DNA of 64,000 nucleotides from Canis aureus (Eukaryota > Chordata > Mammalia > Carnivora > Canidae). The position numbers were made by a program, and so were the translations under genes. Position 1 is the stretch's first letter. Every line of letters begins with the position of its first letter. The stretch lies in the NCBI RefSeq assembly GCF_053574225.1, contig NC_135640.1, positions 3,833,074-3,897,073 on the forward strand, read 5' to 3'. Below the pieces are notes generated by a model that was not told the DNA's origin, did not search any database, and was given only the letters and a program-made list of their open reading frames with translations. Shown here in pieces: positions 1 to 13,300 of this stretch.

Positions 1-1488
1 AATTCCTGTCTTAGACAGGTGCTACATACTAAGATCCATACGAGAGAAGCTAGCTGAACCCCGAGTCCAAAAGCATCTCTGTTTTGAGAGTTGAGCTCAC
101 ACCCAGTCCCTCACAGTTCCACACTGCCTGCAGAATGAGTTTTCAAAATCTTCACCTGAGACGTTTGTCAGAAGCTTGTGAGACACAAGTGGAATAAGGC
201 AGGCCTGGAAGGTGTCTCCAGGTGCAGTAGAGTGGTATTCTTCGAACCTCCTGAGTTAGAAGACTGCTTTAGTCTCACAGCCATTAGAACGCAGCTGGTT
301 GAAAGCTGGCTTCTAGGCATGCTCTCTTGTGAGACCGGAGCTCAGGGCAAGACTCTCCCCCATCCTGCCTGCCCATAGTCATAGCTGCTAGCATCCTTAA
401 GTGAGGTGCTGGAAGAGGTTGGAGAAATGCGAGTGGAAGTGTCAGGACTTTACTCACGTGTATCTGAGTTCAATACAGCGATTGCCAATGTCCTTGTTCA
501 ATTAGAGTGCAGCTGGGGTATACCTCGCCTCAATAAGTGTCTGGCAGACATCGGCCTACAAAGCATACACACTTCTGAGAGTTGAGCTTATGGCCTCTAC
601 CTCCGCCATCCTGACTGCCTGTACGTTTCGCTTCCACAGCATTTTGTTGTATGCGGGAGAGTAGCAGAGTGAGAACCAAGTGTCTGCCTTGTCAATTTCG
701 CGCCTAGAGGACAGCTGTCTCCAAGGCATGAACACTCCAATGGATTGAGCTTAGGACTTGAACCTCCACATGCTCACCTCCTGTATGCTTCGCTTCCATA
801 GGATTTCTTTCGATACGGGACGCAAGTTTTGCGAGAGGCAAATGTGTCTTAGTTCAATCCACAACTTATGAGGAATTCCTCCCTCAGATGGGAGCTACAT
901 ACTAACTTCCAAACCTGAATACCTAGCTGAAAGCTCTCTCTCTACGGAACATCCCTCTCAGAGATGAGCTGAAACAGTCCTTCCCAGTTCCTCACTGCCT
1001 GCAGATACAGTTACGAACATCCTCACTAGACATGTTTGTTAGAAGCTCATGGGACACAAGGGGCAAGCTGCAGGCTTCAAGGTTGTGTCCTCAGGGGCAA
1101 TAAAGTGGTATTCATGGAACATCCAGAATTACAATGATGCCACTTTCCCATGGCCATCAGAACACAGTTAGTAGAAAGCTGGCTTCGGGGCATGCCTCGT
1201 TTTGAAAGCTGAGCTCAGGGCAGGACCCTCCTGCATCCTGCCTGCTCATAGTCGTAGCTGCTAACATCCTTATGTTAGGTGCTGTGAGAGGTTAGAGAAA
1301 TGCAAGTGGAAGTGTCAGGGGTGTACTCACGTGCATCTGACTTCAATACAGCGATTGCCACGTCCTTGTTCAATTAGAGTGTAGCTCGTGTATACCTCGC
1401 CTCGATATGTTCTAGCAGACATCAGCCTGCAAAGCATACACACTTCTGATAGTTGAGCTTATGGCATGTACGTTCTGCTTCCACAGCA

Positions 1489-1668
1489 TTTCGTTGTATG
1501 CGGGATAGTAGCGGAGTGAGAACCAAGTGTCTGCCTTGTCAATTTTGCGCCTAGCTGACAGCTGCCTCCAAGGCATGCACACTCCTTTGGATTGAGCTTA
1601 GGAATGGAATCTCCCACATGCTGACCGCCTGTACACCTCGCTTCAAAAGGATTTCGTTCGATACGGGA
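1489..1668 (+). other. Pair of CENP-B-box-like motifs, 163 bp apart
   Basis: Two 17-bp sites lie in adjacent satellite monomers: 1,489-1,505 reads TTTCGTTGTATGCGGGA and 1,652-1,668 reads TTTCGTTCGATACGGGA. Against the published box YTTCGTTGGAARCGGGA each matches 15 of 17 positions. Both keep the core needed for CENP-B binding: TTCG at positions 2-5, A at 10, CGGG at 13-16. Binding is inferred, not shown. Decayed versions precede them at about 637-653 and 804-820. Confidence 0.6.
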
Positions 1669-2415
1669 CCCAAGTTTTGCGAGAGGCAAATGTGTCTTAG
1701 TTGAATCCAGCAAATTCTGAGGAATTGCTCCCTCAGATGGGAGCTACATACTAACTTCCAAACCTGAAACCTAGCTGAAAGCTCTCTCTCTGGGGAATTT
1801 CCTTATGTGAGAAGAACTGACACGCCATCCTTCCCAGTTCCACACTGCCTACAGATGCAGTTATGTACATCCTCACTAGACATGTTTTCAGAAGCTCATG
1901 GGACGCAAGAGCCAGCTGCAGGCTTCAATGGTTGTGTCTCCAGGTGCATTAGAGCAGTATTCATTGTAAGCGTACCGCCTTACAATGCTGCTACGTTCAC
2001 AAAGCCATCAGAAGGAGCTAGTAGATAGCTGGTTTTTAGGCATGCTTCCTTTTGAGAGCTAAGATCAGGTCAGGACCCTCCCTCATCCTGCCTGCCCGTA
2101 GACGTAACTGCTAATATGCTTATGTTAGGTGCCGCATCCTAACTGCCTGTAGACATAGGTCCTAGCATCCTTATGTTAGGTGCTGGAAGGGTTGTGTGAA
2201 AAGCCTGTGGAAGTGACAGGCCTGCACTCTCGTGTATCTGAGTTCAGTACAGCGATTGCCAACGTCCTTGTTCAATTCGAGTGTAGCTCGGTTCTAGCTC
2301 CCCTGAATAAGTGTCTAGCAGACATCGGGCTGCAAAGCATACACACTTCTGAGAGTTGAGCTCATGGCCTTTACCTCGGCCATCCTGACTGCCTGTGCGG
2401 TCTGCTTCCACAGCA

Positions 2416-2595
2416 TTTCGTTGTATGCGGGACAGTAGCGAAGTGAGAACCAAGTGTCTGCCTTGTCAGTTTCACGCCTAGCAGATGGCTGCCTCCAAGG
2501 CATGCACACTCCTTTGGATTGAGCTTATGGCTTGTACCTCCCACACGCTGACCGCCTGTATGCTTCGCTTCCAAAGGATTTCGTTCGATACGGGA
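2416..2595 (+). other. Pair of CENP-B-box-like motifs (unit 1 of the 1,614-bp repeat)
   Basis: Sites at 2,416-2,432 (GTATG type) and 2,579-2,595 (CGATA type) are identical in sequence and in 163-bp spacing to the pair at 1,489-1,668. All nine core positions are retained in both. Confidence 0.6.
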
Positions 2596-4029
2596 CGCAA
2601 GCTTTGTGAGCGGAAGTGTCTCTTAGCTCAATCCAGCTACTACTGAGCAATTCCTCCCTCAAAGGGGAGCTGCATACTAACTTCCAAACCCGAGTACCTC
2701 GTTGAAAGCTGTCTCTCTGGGGAACTTCCTTCTGCAAGGTGAGCTGACACGCAGTCCTTCCCAGTTCCACTCTGCCTGCAAATGGAGTTACGAACATCCT
2801 CAGTAGACATGTTTGTCAGAAGCTCGTGGGATACAAGGGGCAAGCTGCAGGCTGCAATGCTTGCGTCTCCAGGTGAAGTAGAGTAATATTGATGGAACGT
2901 CCTGACTTATAATGTTGCTACATTCTCACGGCCATACAACTCAGCGAGGGGAAAGCTGGCTTGCAGGCATGCTTCCTTTTGAGGGCAGAGCTCAGGGCAG
3001 GACCCTCCCGCATCCTGACTCAGTCTAGACGTAGCTGCTAACATCCTTATGTTAGGTGCTGGGAGACGTTGTGACAAAAGCATGTGGAAGCGTTTGGCCT
3101 GAACTCATGTGTATCTGAGTTGAATAGAGATTTCCAATGGCCTTCTTCAACCAGAGTGTAGCTAGTTTCTAACTCCCATGTACGAGTGGATAGCAGACAT
3201 CTGCCTCCCAGGCGTACACACTTTTGAGAGTTGAACTTATGGCCTGTACTTCCCACATCCTGCCTGCAGGTACACTTCGCTGCAACCAGGCCTAGGCTCG
3301 ATGCGTAACTGAAGTGTTGTGAGAGGTAAGCGGAATGTCCCGGCACACAAGACTAGTGCCTCCAAGCTCAATCCAGCGATTTCCTAGTAATTCCTGTCTA
3401 AGACTGGTGCTACATACTAAGTTCCATAGATGAGAAGCTAGCTGAACGCCCTGTCCAAAAGCAATTTACTTCTGAGAGTTGAGCTCACACTCAGTCCCTC
3501 ACAGTTCCACACTGCCTGCAGAATGAGTTTCCAACATCTTCACCATAGACGTTTTTCAGAGGCTTCTGAGACGCAAGTGGAACAATGCAGACCTGGAGGG
3601 TATGTCCAGGTGCAGGAGAGTGGTAATCCTGGAACCTCCTGACTCAGAATACTGCTGCGTTCTCACTGCCATAAGAACGCAGCTGGTTGAAAGATGGCTT
3701 CTAGGCGTGCTTCCTTGTGAGACCTGAGGTCTGGGCAGACCCTCCCGCATCCTAACTGCCTGTAGACATAGGTCCTAGCATCCTTACGTTAGGTGCTGGA
3801 AGGGGTGGTGTGACAAGCCTTTGGAAGTGACAGGCCTGCACTCTCGTGTATCTGAGTTCAGTACAGCGATTGCCAACGTCCTTGTTCAATTCGAGTGTAG
3901 CTCGGTTCTAGCTCCCCTGAATAAGTGTCTAGCAGACATCAGCCTGCAAAGCATACACAGTTCTGAGAGTTGAGCTCATGGCCTTTACCTCGGCCATCCT
4001 GACTGCCTGTGCGGTCTGCTTCCACAGCA

Positions 4030-4209
4030 TTTCGTTGTATGCGGGACAGTAGCGAAGTGAGAAGCAAGTGTCTGCCTTGTCAATTTCACGCCTAGCAGAT
4101 GGCTGCCTCCAAGGCATGCACACTCCTTTGGATTGAGTTTATGGCTTGTACCTCCCACACGCTGACCGCCTGTATGCTTCGCTTCCAAAGGATTTCGTTC
4201 GATACGGGA
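4030..4209 (+). other. Pair of CENP-B-box-like motifs (unit 2 of the 1,614-bp repeat)
   Basis: Sites at 4,030-4,046 and 4,193-4,209 are exact copies of those 1,614 bp upstream. Confidence 0.6.
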
Positions 4210-5640
4210 CGCAAGCTTTGTGAGCGGAAGTGTCTCTTAGCTCAATCCAGCTACTACTGAGCAATTCCTCCCTCAGAGGGGAGCTGCATACTAACTTCCA
4301 AACCCGAGTACCTCGTTGAAAGCTGTCTCTCTGGGGAACTTCCTTCTGCAAGGTGAGCTGACACGCAGTCCTTCCCAGTTCCACTCTGCCTGCAAATGGA
4401 GTTACGAACATCCTCAGTAGACATGTTTGTCAGAAGCTCGTGGGATACAAGGGGCAAGCTGCAGACTGCAATGCTTGCGTCTCCAGGTGAAGTAGAGTAA
4501 TATTGATGGAACGTCCTGACTTATAATGTTGCTACATTCTCACGGCCATACAACTCAGCGAGGGGAAAGCTGGCTTGCAGGCATGCTTCCTTTTGAGGGC
4601 AGAGCTCAGGGCAGGACCCTCCCGCATCCTGACTCAGTCTAGACGTAGCTGCTAACATCCTTATGTTAGGTGCTGGGAGACGTTGTGACAAAAGCATGTG
4701 GAAGCGTTTGGCCTGAACTCATGTGTATCTGAGTTGAATAGAGATTTCCAATGGCCTTCTTCAACCAGAGTGTAGCTAGTTTCTAACTCCCATGTACGAG
4801 TGGATAGCAGACATCTGCCTCCCAGGTGTACACACTTTTGAGTGTTGAGCAATGGCCTGTACTTCCCACATCCTGCCTGCAGGTACACTTCGCTGCAAAC
4901 AGGCCCAGGCTCGATGCGTGACTGAAGTGTTGTGAGAGGTAAGTGGAATGTCCCGGCACACAAGACAAGTGCCTCCAAGCTCAATCCAGAGATTTCCTAG
5001 TAATTCCTGTCTCAGACTGGTGCTACATACTAAGTTCCATAGATGAGAAGCTAGCTGAACGCCCTGTCCAAAGGCAATTTACTTCTGAGAGTTGAGCTCA
5101 CACTCAGTCCCTCACAGTTCCACCCTGCCTGGAGAATGAGTTTCCAACATCTTCACCATGGACATTTTTCAGAGGCTTCTGAGACAAGTGGAAAAATGCA
5201 GACCTGGAGGGTATGTCCAGGTGCAGGAGAGTGGTAATCTTGGAACCTCCTGACTCAGAATACTGCTGCGTTCTCACTGCCATAAGAACGCAGCTGGTTG
5301 AAAGCTGGCTTCTAGGCATGCTTCCTTGTGAGACCTGAGGTCTGGGCAGACCCTCCCGCATCCTGACTGCCTGTAGACATAGGTCATAGCATAAATACGC
5401 TAGGTGCTGGAAGGGGTTGTGTCAAAAGCTTGTGGAAGTGACAGGCCTGCACTCTCGTGTATCTGAGTTCAGTACAGCGATTGCCAACGTCCTTGTTCAA
5501 TTCGAGTGTAGCTCAGTTCTAGCTCCCCTGAATAAGTGTCTAGCAGACATCGGGCTGCAAAGCATACACACTTCTGAGAGTTGAGCTCATGGCCTTTACC
5601 TCGGCCATCCTGACTGCCTGTGCGGTCTGCTTCCACAGCA

Positions 5641-5657
5641 TTTCGTTGTATGCGGGA
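5641..5657 (+). other. Single CENP-B-box-like motif at the array end
   Basis: The GTATG-type 17-mer is intact here. Its usual partner, expected 163 bp downstream, is missing because the satellite is interrupted near 5,769. Confidence 0.55.
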
Positions 5658-5768
5658 CAGTAGCGAAGTGAGAACCAAGTGTCTGCCTTGTCAGTTTCGC
5701 TCCTAGCAGATGGCTGCCTCCAAGGCATGCACACTCCTTTGGATTGAGCTTGTGACTTGTTCCTCCCC

Positions 5769-6345
5769 ACAGCCCGAGGAGAAGGTGGAGGGTGACACTT
5801 TAAGCTGAATGACCTCTGTGTTCAGCTTTCTTTACTTGGGAAAGATATCATGCCAAAAAAAAATTAAAATTGAAAGTAAAAGAAAAAATTACGTATTATG
5901 GAAAGAGTATTATCGCTGAGACATATGTAGGAAGCTTTGCCACTGCCATCAAGGTGGGTGACACAAAAGGCAATCTGGAATGAAGAAGCAGGAACGCGTT
6001 AACTGTCTAATAAAATACATTCATTATGCAAATCTCCTACTTCCTGCTACTTGGACTCTCATTCTTATAGATTAGGAGGAGGTTCCTCTCTTTCACAATT
6101 GCTGCAGAATCGTTTTGTATGAAGTATGGTGGTGCCTCCCCGACCCCCTGAAAACCATGAGCATCGATGTTGACTGCTGGATCTGTCACCTCAGCAAACT
6201 GGATGTGACTTGTGCCTTGTTGGATTGCCAGAATGTAGAAAGAAATGTACTGTTCTTTTTTTTTAAACAATGTAATTGCTGCTTGATAAGGACCGAACAT
6301 TATTTTAGTTTCATGTTTAATTTGAATTAAATATATTCTGTGGTT
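5769..6345 (+). other. Non-satellite island, possibly a retroposed 3'-UTR
   Basis: This is about 580 bp of complex AT-rich sequence between satellite A and the pentamer array. I cannot identify its source. It begins after a pyrimidine-rich stretch ending in CCACAG and first reads PEEKVEGDTLS followed by a stop. It ends with ATTAAA near 6,328 (a common poly(A)-signal variant), about 16 bases of spacer, and an A-run that merges into the pentamer array. That end looks like the 3' end of a polyadenylated transcript on the plus strand, so a processed pseudogene tail or last-exon fragment is plausible. No long frame is supported. The splice-like start may be coincidence, because related satellite reads CCTCCCACAC at the same point. 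Confidence 0.4.
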
Positions 6346-7146
6346 TAAAAAAAAGAATCGAATCGAATAGAAAATAATTGAAACCAATCAAATAAAAAGG
6401 AATCGAATGGAAAAAATCAAATCTAAAAGACATGAATTGTATCGAATTGAAAAGAATCAAATCGAATCGAATCGAATCGAAAATAATCAAATCGAAAAGA
6501 ATTTAATCGAAGTATTTCGAATCAAATCGAATTGAATAGAAAAGAATTTAATCGAACCGAAAAGATTAGAATGGAATCAAAAAGAAACAAATCAAATATC
6601 ATCGAATCGAATCGAATCGAAAAGAATCGAATCGAATCGAATAGAAAATAATCGAAACAAATCAAATAAAACAGAATCGAATAGAAAAAATTGAATCGAA
6701 TCGAAAAGAATCAAATCGAATTGAAAAGAATTGAATCAAATCTAATCGAAAACAATCGAATCCAATCGAATCCAATTGAAAACAATTGAATCGAAGAGAT
6801 TCGAATCGAATCGAATTGAATCGAAAAGAATCTAATCGAACCGAAAACATTCGAATAGAATCAAAAAGAAATGAATTAAATAGAATCAAATCGGAATGAA
6901 TCAAAAAGAATCGAATCAATCGAATCAAAAATAATCGAATCCAAATAAATCGAGTCCAAAGGAGTGGAATGGAAAAGAATCGAATCATTTAGAAAGAAAT
7001 GAATCGAATTGAATCAAATTGAATCCAAAATAATCGAATCAAATCGAATTGAAAAGAATCAAATCGAATCAAAAAGAATCAAATCGAATTGAAAAGAATC
7101 AAATTCAAAATAATCGAATCAGAGTCGAATTGAAAAGAATCGAAAC

Positions 7147-7316
7147 GGGATCCCTGGGTGGCGCAGCGGTTTAGCGCCTGCCTTTGGCCCAGGGCGCGAT
7201 CCTGGAGATCCGGGATCGAATCCCACGTCAGGCTCCCGGTGCATGGAGCCTGCTTCTCTCTCTGCCTGTGTCTCTGCCTCTCTCTCTCTCTCTCACTGTG
7301 TGCCTATCATGAATAA

Positions 7317-7349
<33 letters not shown>
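7147..7349 (+). mobile_element. SINEC_Cf-type SINE
   Basis: A full-length canid tRNA-Lys-derived SINE runs from GGGATCCCTGGGTGGCGCAG through a GATCGAATCCC box-B-like segment and a CT-rich stretch (about 7,253-7,294) to a long pure A tail ending at 7,349. A 15-bp target duplication (GAAAAGAATCGAAAC) flanks it at 7,132-7,146 and 7,350-7,364. The long uninterrupted A tail suggests a young copy. Confidence 0.95.
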
Positions 7350-7351
<2 letters not shown>

Positions 7352-10300
7352 AAAGAATCGAAACGATTCGAATAAACCGAATCGAAGAGACTCGAAAAGA
7401 ATCGAATCGAATCGAATCAAAAAGAATCGAATAGAATTGAAAAGAATCGAATCGAATCGAATAAAAAAGAATCGAATTGAATTGAAAAGAATCGAATCGA
7501 ATCGAATCAAAAAGAATCGAATCATACCAATTTGAAAAGAAAGACATTCGAATTGAAAAGAATCGAATCGAAAAGATTCGAATCGAAAAAAATCGAATCA
7601 AATCGCACTGAATCAAATAATCGAATCTAATGGAAGTGAAAATAATCGAATCAAATCGAATCGAATCAAAAAGAATTGAATCAAATCAAATCGAAAGGAA
7701 TCGAATTGAATCGATTCGAAAAGAAAGGAATTCAAATCAAAAACTTTCGAATAGAAAGATTCGAATTGAATCGAATCGAATAGAAAAGAATCGAATTGAA
7801 TCGAGTAGAAAAGAAACGAATAGAAAACTATCGAATGGAAATGAAAAAAATCGAAGAGAATTGAATCGAATCGAAGAGAATCGAATCGTAAAGAAAAGGA
7901 TCGAATCTAATTGTATCGAATAGAAAATAATCAAATCAAAACAAAAAGAATTGAATCGAATCGAAAAGGATTGAATCGAATCAAATTGAATAGAAAAGAA
8001 TCGAATCTAATCGAAAAGAATCGAATCTAATCGAAAAAAATAAAATCAAATCGAAAAGAATTGAATCGAATCGAAAAGAATCGAATCGAATCAAATTGAA
8101 AAGAACCGAATTAAATCGATTCGAAAAGAAAGAAATTCAAATCGAAGAGACTCGAGTCAAAAAGAATTGAATCGAATCGGAAAAAATAGAATCGAATCAC
8201 ACCGAATCAAAAGAATCGAATCGAATGGAAGTGAAAATAATCGAGTTGAATCGAATTGAATCAGAAAGAATCAAATCGAATTGAATCAAAAAGAATCGAA
8301 TCGAATCAAAAAGAATCGAATCGAATCGATTTGAAAAGAAAGGAATTCAAATAAAAAACACTCGAATAGAAAGATTCAAATTGAATCGAATCGAAAAGAA
8401 TAGAATCGAATCGAATAGTAAAGAAATGAATAGAAAACTATCGAATGGATGCGAAAAAAATCGAATCGAATCGAATCGAAGAGAATCGTATATAATCGAA
8501 AAAATCGAATCAAATCGAAGATAAGAATCGAATCGAATCAAAAGTAATCGAATCGAATCGAAAAGGATTGAATCGAATTTTATCGAATAGAAAAGAATCA
8601 AATCAAATCGAAAAGAATCGAATCGAATCGAAAAGGATCGAATCGAATCAAATCAAATAGAAAAGAATCGAATCGAAAAGAATCGAATCGAATTGAATCG
8701 AAAAGAATCAAATCAAATCAAAAAGAATCGAATCAAATCGATTCGAAAAGAAAGAAATTTGAATAGAAGAGACTCGAATTGAAAAGAAACGAGTAGAATC
8801 GAATAAAAAAAATCGAATCAAATCGCACCAAATCAAAAGAATCAAAATCAATGGAAGTGAAAATTATCGAATAGAATCCAATCGAATCAAAATGAATCGA
8901 ATCGAAAAGGATCGAATCGAATCGAATAGAAAAGAATCGAATCGAATCGAATAGAAAGTAATCGAATCGAATCGAAAAGAATCGATCGAATTGAATCGAA
9001 AAGAATCAAATCAAAAAAATCAAATCAAATCGAAAAGAATCGAATCAAATCGAAAAGAATTGAATCGCATTGAAACAAATCGAAAATAATCGAATCAAAT
9101 CGATTCAAAAAGAAAGAAATTTGAATAGAAGAGACTCGAATTGTAAAGAAATGAATAGAATCGAATAAAAAAATCGAATCAAATCGCACCGAATCAAAAC
9201 AATCAAAATCAATGGAAGTGAAAATTATCGAATCGAATCCAATCGAATCAAAAAGAATCGAATCAAAACGAATCGAATCCATTCGACTCGAAAAGAAAGG
9301 AATTCAAATCAAAAACACTCGAATAGAAAGATTCGAATAGAATAGAATCGAATCGAAAAGAACCGAATCGAATGGAATAGAAAAGAAACGAATAGAAAAC
9401 TATCGAATCGAAACAAAAAAATCGAATCGAATCATATCGAATTGAATCGAAAAAGATCAAATCGAATCGAATAAAAGAATCGAATCGAAAAGAATTGAAT
9501 CGAATCGAAAAGAATCGAATAGAATTGTATCGAATAGAAAAGAATCAAATCAAATCGAAAAGAATCGAATCGAATTGAAAAGGATCGAATCGAATCAAAT
9601 CGAATAGAAAAGAATCGAATCAAATTGAATCGAAAAGAATCAAATCCAATCGAAATGAATCGAATCGAATTGGAAAGAATCGAATCGAAACGAAAATAAT
9701 CAAATCGAATCGAATCAAAAAGAACTGAATCGAATCAAATTGAAAAGAATCGAAAATAATCGAATGAAATTGAAAAGAATCTAATCAAATCAATTCTAAA
9801 AGAAAGGAATTCGAATCGAAAAGACTCGAATCGTAAGATTCGAATCAAATCGAATTGAAACAAAAAGAATTGAATCGAATAGAATCGAAAAGAAACGAAT
9901 CGAAACTATCATATCAAAACGTAAAAAATCATATCGAATTGAAAAAAATCTAATCGAATCGAATTGAAAAGGATCAAATCGATTCGAAATGAATCAGAAA
10001 GAATTGAATCGAAAAGAATCGAATTGAAAAGAAACGAATCAAAAAGAATCGAATCGAATCAAAAAGAATAGAATCTAATCGAATTGAAAAGAATCGAATC
10101 AAAATAAATCGAGTCGAAAGGCGTGGAATTGAAAAGAATCGAATCGATTCGAAAAAACGAATCGATTGAATCGAATCGAATGGAAAATAATTGAATTGAA
10201 TCGAATTGAAAAGAATAGAAAAGAATCGAATCGAATCGAAAAGAATCGAATCGAACCGAAACGAAAAGAATCGAATCGAATTGAATTGAAAAGGATCGAA

Positions 10301-13300
10301 TTGAAGAGACTCGAATCATAAAGAATCGAATCGAATCAAAGAGTCGAATCGAAAAGAATCGTATCGATTTGAAAAAAACGAATTGATTCGAATCGACTCA
10401 AAAAGAATCGAATCGAATCAAAAAGAATCAAATAGAATCAAAAAGAATCGAATCGAACCAAATCGAAAAGAATCAAATCAAATCGATTCGAAAAGAAAGA
10501 AATTCGAATCGAAAAGAATCGAATCGAATGGAATCGAAAATAATCGAATCGAATCGCACCGAATCAAAAGAATTGAATCGAATGGAAGTGAAAATAATCG
10601 AATTAATTGAATCGAATCAAAAAGAATTGAATCGAATCGAAAAGAATCGAATCGAATCGATTCAAAAAGAAAGGAATTCAAATCAAAACCACTCGAATAG
10701 AAAGATTCGAATCGAATCAAATCGAATCGAAAATAATCGAATCGAATCGAATAGAAAGAAACGAATAGAAAACTATCAAATGGAAATGGAAAAATCGAAT
10801 CGAATCGAAGAGAATCGAATCGAATCGAAAAAGATCGAATCGATTCGAATATAAGAATCGAATCGAATCGAAAAGAATCGAATCGAATCGAAAAGGATCG
10901 AATCGAATCAAATCGAATAGAAAAGAATCGGATCGAATCGAAAAGATTCGAATCGAATCGAAACAAAAAGAATCGCATCGAATAGAATCGAAAAGAACGA
11001 TTCGAAAACTATCGTATCAAAACCAAAAAAATCGAATCGAATCTAAACAAAAAGGATCGAATCAAATCGAATTGAAAAGAATCGAATCGAATCGAAAATA
11101 ATTGAAATAAAAAAGAATCGAATAGAAAAAATCAAATTGAAAAGAAATGAATCGAATCAAAAAGAATCTATTTGAAAGGAATCTAATCGAATAGATTCAA
11201 ATCGAATCGAGTCGAAAATTGACTCGAAACGAAAAGAATCGAATCGAAAAGTATCGAATCGAATTGAAAAAAACCAATCGAATCTAATCTAAAAGAATTG
11301 AATCGAATCGAATCGAATTGAAAAGATCATATCGAATCGAATAGAAAAGAATCGAATCAAATCAAATCGATTCGAAAAGAATGGAATTCGAATCGAAAAG
11401 AATCAAATCGAATCGAATTGAAAAGAACTGAATCGAATCAAATAGAAAAGAATAGAATTGTAAAGAATCGAATAGAATAGATTCAAATCGAGTCGAATCA
11501 AATCGAAAAGAATGGAATTGAATCGAAAAGGATCGAATCGAATCAAATCGAATATAAAAGAAACAAATCGAATCGAAATCGAATCGAATCTAATCAAATC
11601 GAAAGAATTGAAGCAAATTGAATAAAAAAGAATCGAATCCAAATGATTCAAATCGAAAAGAATCAAATCAAATCAAATCAAAAAGAATCGAATCAAATCG
11701 AATCCAATCGAAAATAATCGAAACAAATCGAATGAAAAAGAATCGAATCAAATCACAAAAATCGATTTGAACTGAAAAGAATCGAATCAAAAAGAACCGA
11801 ATTGATTCAAATCGAAAAGAATCGAATTGAAAGGAATCTAATCGAATAGATTCTAATCGAATCGTATCAAAAAGAATTGATTCCAATCGAAAGGAATCAA
11901 TCGAAAAGTATCGAATCGAATTGAAAAAAACGAATCTAATCTAAATCTAAAAGAATAGAATAGAATAAAATAGAATTGAAAAGATCATTTCAAATCGAAT
12001 AGAAAAGAATCGAATCAAATCGATTTGAAAAGAAAGGAATTCGAATCGAAGACTCGAATCGAAAAGAATCAAATCGAATCGATTCGAAAAGAAAGGAATT
12101 TGAATCGAAAAGACTAAAATCGAAAAGAATCAAATCGAATCGATTCGAAAAGAATCGAATCGCATGGAATCAAAAGAATCGAACCTAATGGAAGTGTAAA
12201 GAATCGAATCGAATCGAAAAGAATCGAGTCGACACATTTGATTCGAATCGAATCAAATTGAAAAGAAATGAATCGAAAACAATCGAATCAAATTGAAAAA
12301 AATCGATTCGAATCGAATCGCATCCAAAAAAAATCCAATGGAATCGAATCGAAAAGAATCGAATCGAATCAAATCGTTTGGAAAAGAAAGGAATTCGAAT
12401 CGAAAAAACTCGAATCGTAAGATTCGAATCGAATCAAATAAAAAAGAAACGAATCAAAAACTATCGAATCAAAACAAAAAAAATCGAATCGAATCGAATC
12501 GAAATGGATTGAATCGAATCGTATCGAATAGAAAAGAATCAAATCAAATCGAAAAGAATAGAATCGAATCGAAAAGAAAAAATCTAATTAAAAAATTATA
12601 TTGAAAAAAATTATATTGAAAATATTGAATTGAATGGAAAAGAATCGAATCGAATCGAAAAGAATTAAATTGAATCGAACCGAAAACAATCGAATCGAAT
12701 CGAATTGAAAGGAAACGAATCAAAAACTATCATATCAAAATGAAAAAAATCGTATCGAATCGAAATAAATCAAATCGAATCAAAAGGGACCGAGTTGATT
12801 CGAAACGAATCAAAAAGAGTCGAATCGAATGGAAAAGAATCGAATCGAATCGAATCGAATCGAAAATAATTGAAATAAATCAAATAAAAAACGAATAGAA
12901 AAAAATCAAATCGAATCGAAAAGAATCGAATCAAATAAAAAAGAATCGAATCAAATCTTTTGGAAAAGAAAGGAATTCGAATCGAAAAGACTCGAATCGT
13001 AAGATTCAAATCGAATCGAATCAAAAAGAAACGAATCAAAAACTATCAAATCGAAATTAAAAAAATCGAATCGAAAAGAATGAAATCAAATCGAAAAGGA
13101 TCAAATTGAATCATATCTAATAGAAAAGAATCAAATCAAATTGAAAAGAATCAAATCAAATTGAATAGAATCAAATCGAATTGAATAGAAAAGAATCAAA
13201 AAATCTAATAAAAAAGAATCGAATCGAATCGAAAATATCGAATCAAATGGAAAAGAATCGAATCAAATGGAAAAGAATTGAGTGGAAAAGAATTGAATCG

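Larger units (their letters stand above)
1..5768 (-). repeat. Complex satellite A array, left block
   Basis: This is tandem DNA made of diverged monomers. A recurring core (a GAGAGTTGAGCT-like stretch, then about 25 bases on, a CTGCCTGCAG-like stretch) appears roughly every 160-250 bp. Reverse complements of the same monomers fill the blocks at 24.6-25.8, 30.9-33.8, 42.7-43.6 and 51.1-59.3 kb, so this block is inverted relative to those. Spacing of one landmark monomer gives periods of about 848 bp (804 to 1,652), 927 bp (1,652 to 2,579) and 1,614 bp (2,579 to 4,193). The array therefore mixes shortened and full higher-order units. Short open frames recur in it but are open in several frames, so I do not call genes. 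I cannot name the satellite family from sequence alone. Confidence 0.9.
2145..5768 (-). repeat. Near-identical 1,614-bp tandem duplication within satellite A
   Basis: About 2.25 copies of a higher-order unit lie head to tail at 2,145-3,757, 3,758-5,365 and 5,366-5,768. Matching points sit 1,614 bp apart between the first two copies (for example 2,416 and 4,030, or 2,579 and 4,193). The stretches 2,525-2,797 and 4,139-4,411 read the same over their whole length. This is far closer than the similarity between monomers inside one unit, so the duplication is recent compared with the origin of the monomers. The array stops abruptly at the start of the non-satellite island near 5,769. Confidence 0.9.

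Noticed and set aside
2525..4457. Recurring 60-90 residue open frames in satellite A (for example with SHELLTNMSTEDVRN)
   Set aside because: They recur only because the satellite unit recurs. Overlapping frames are also open and many copies are broken by frameshifts.
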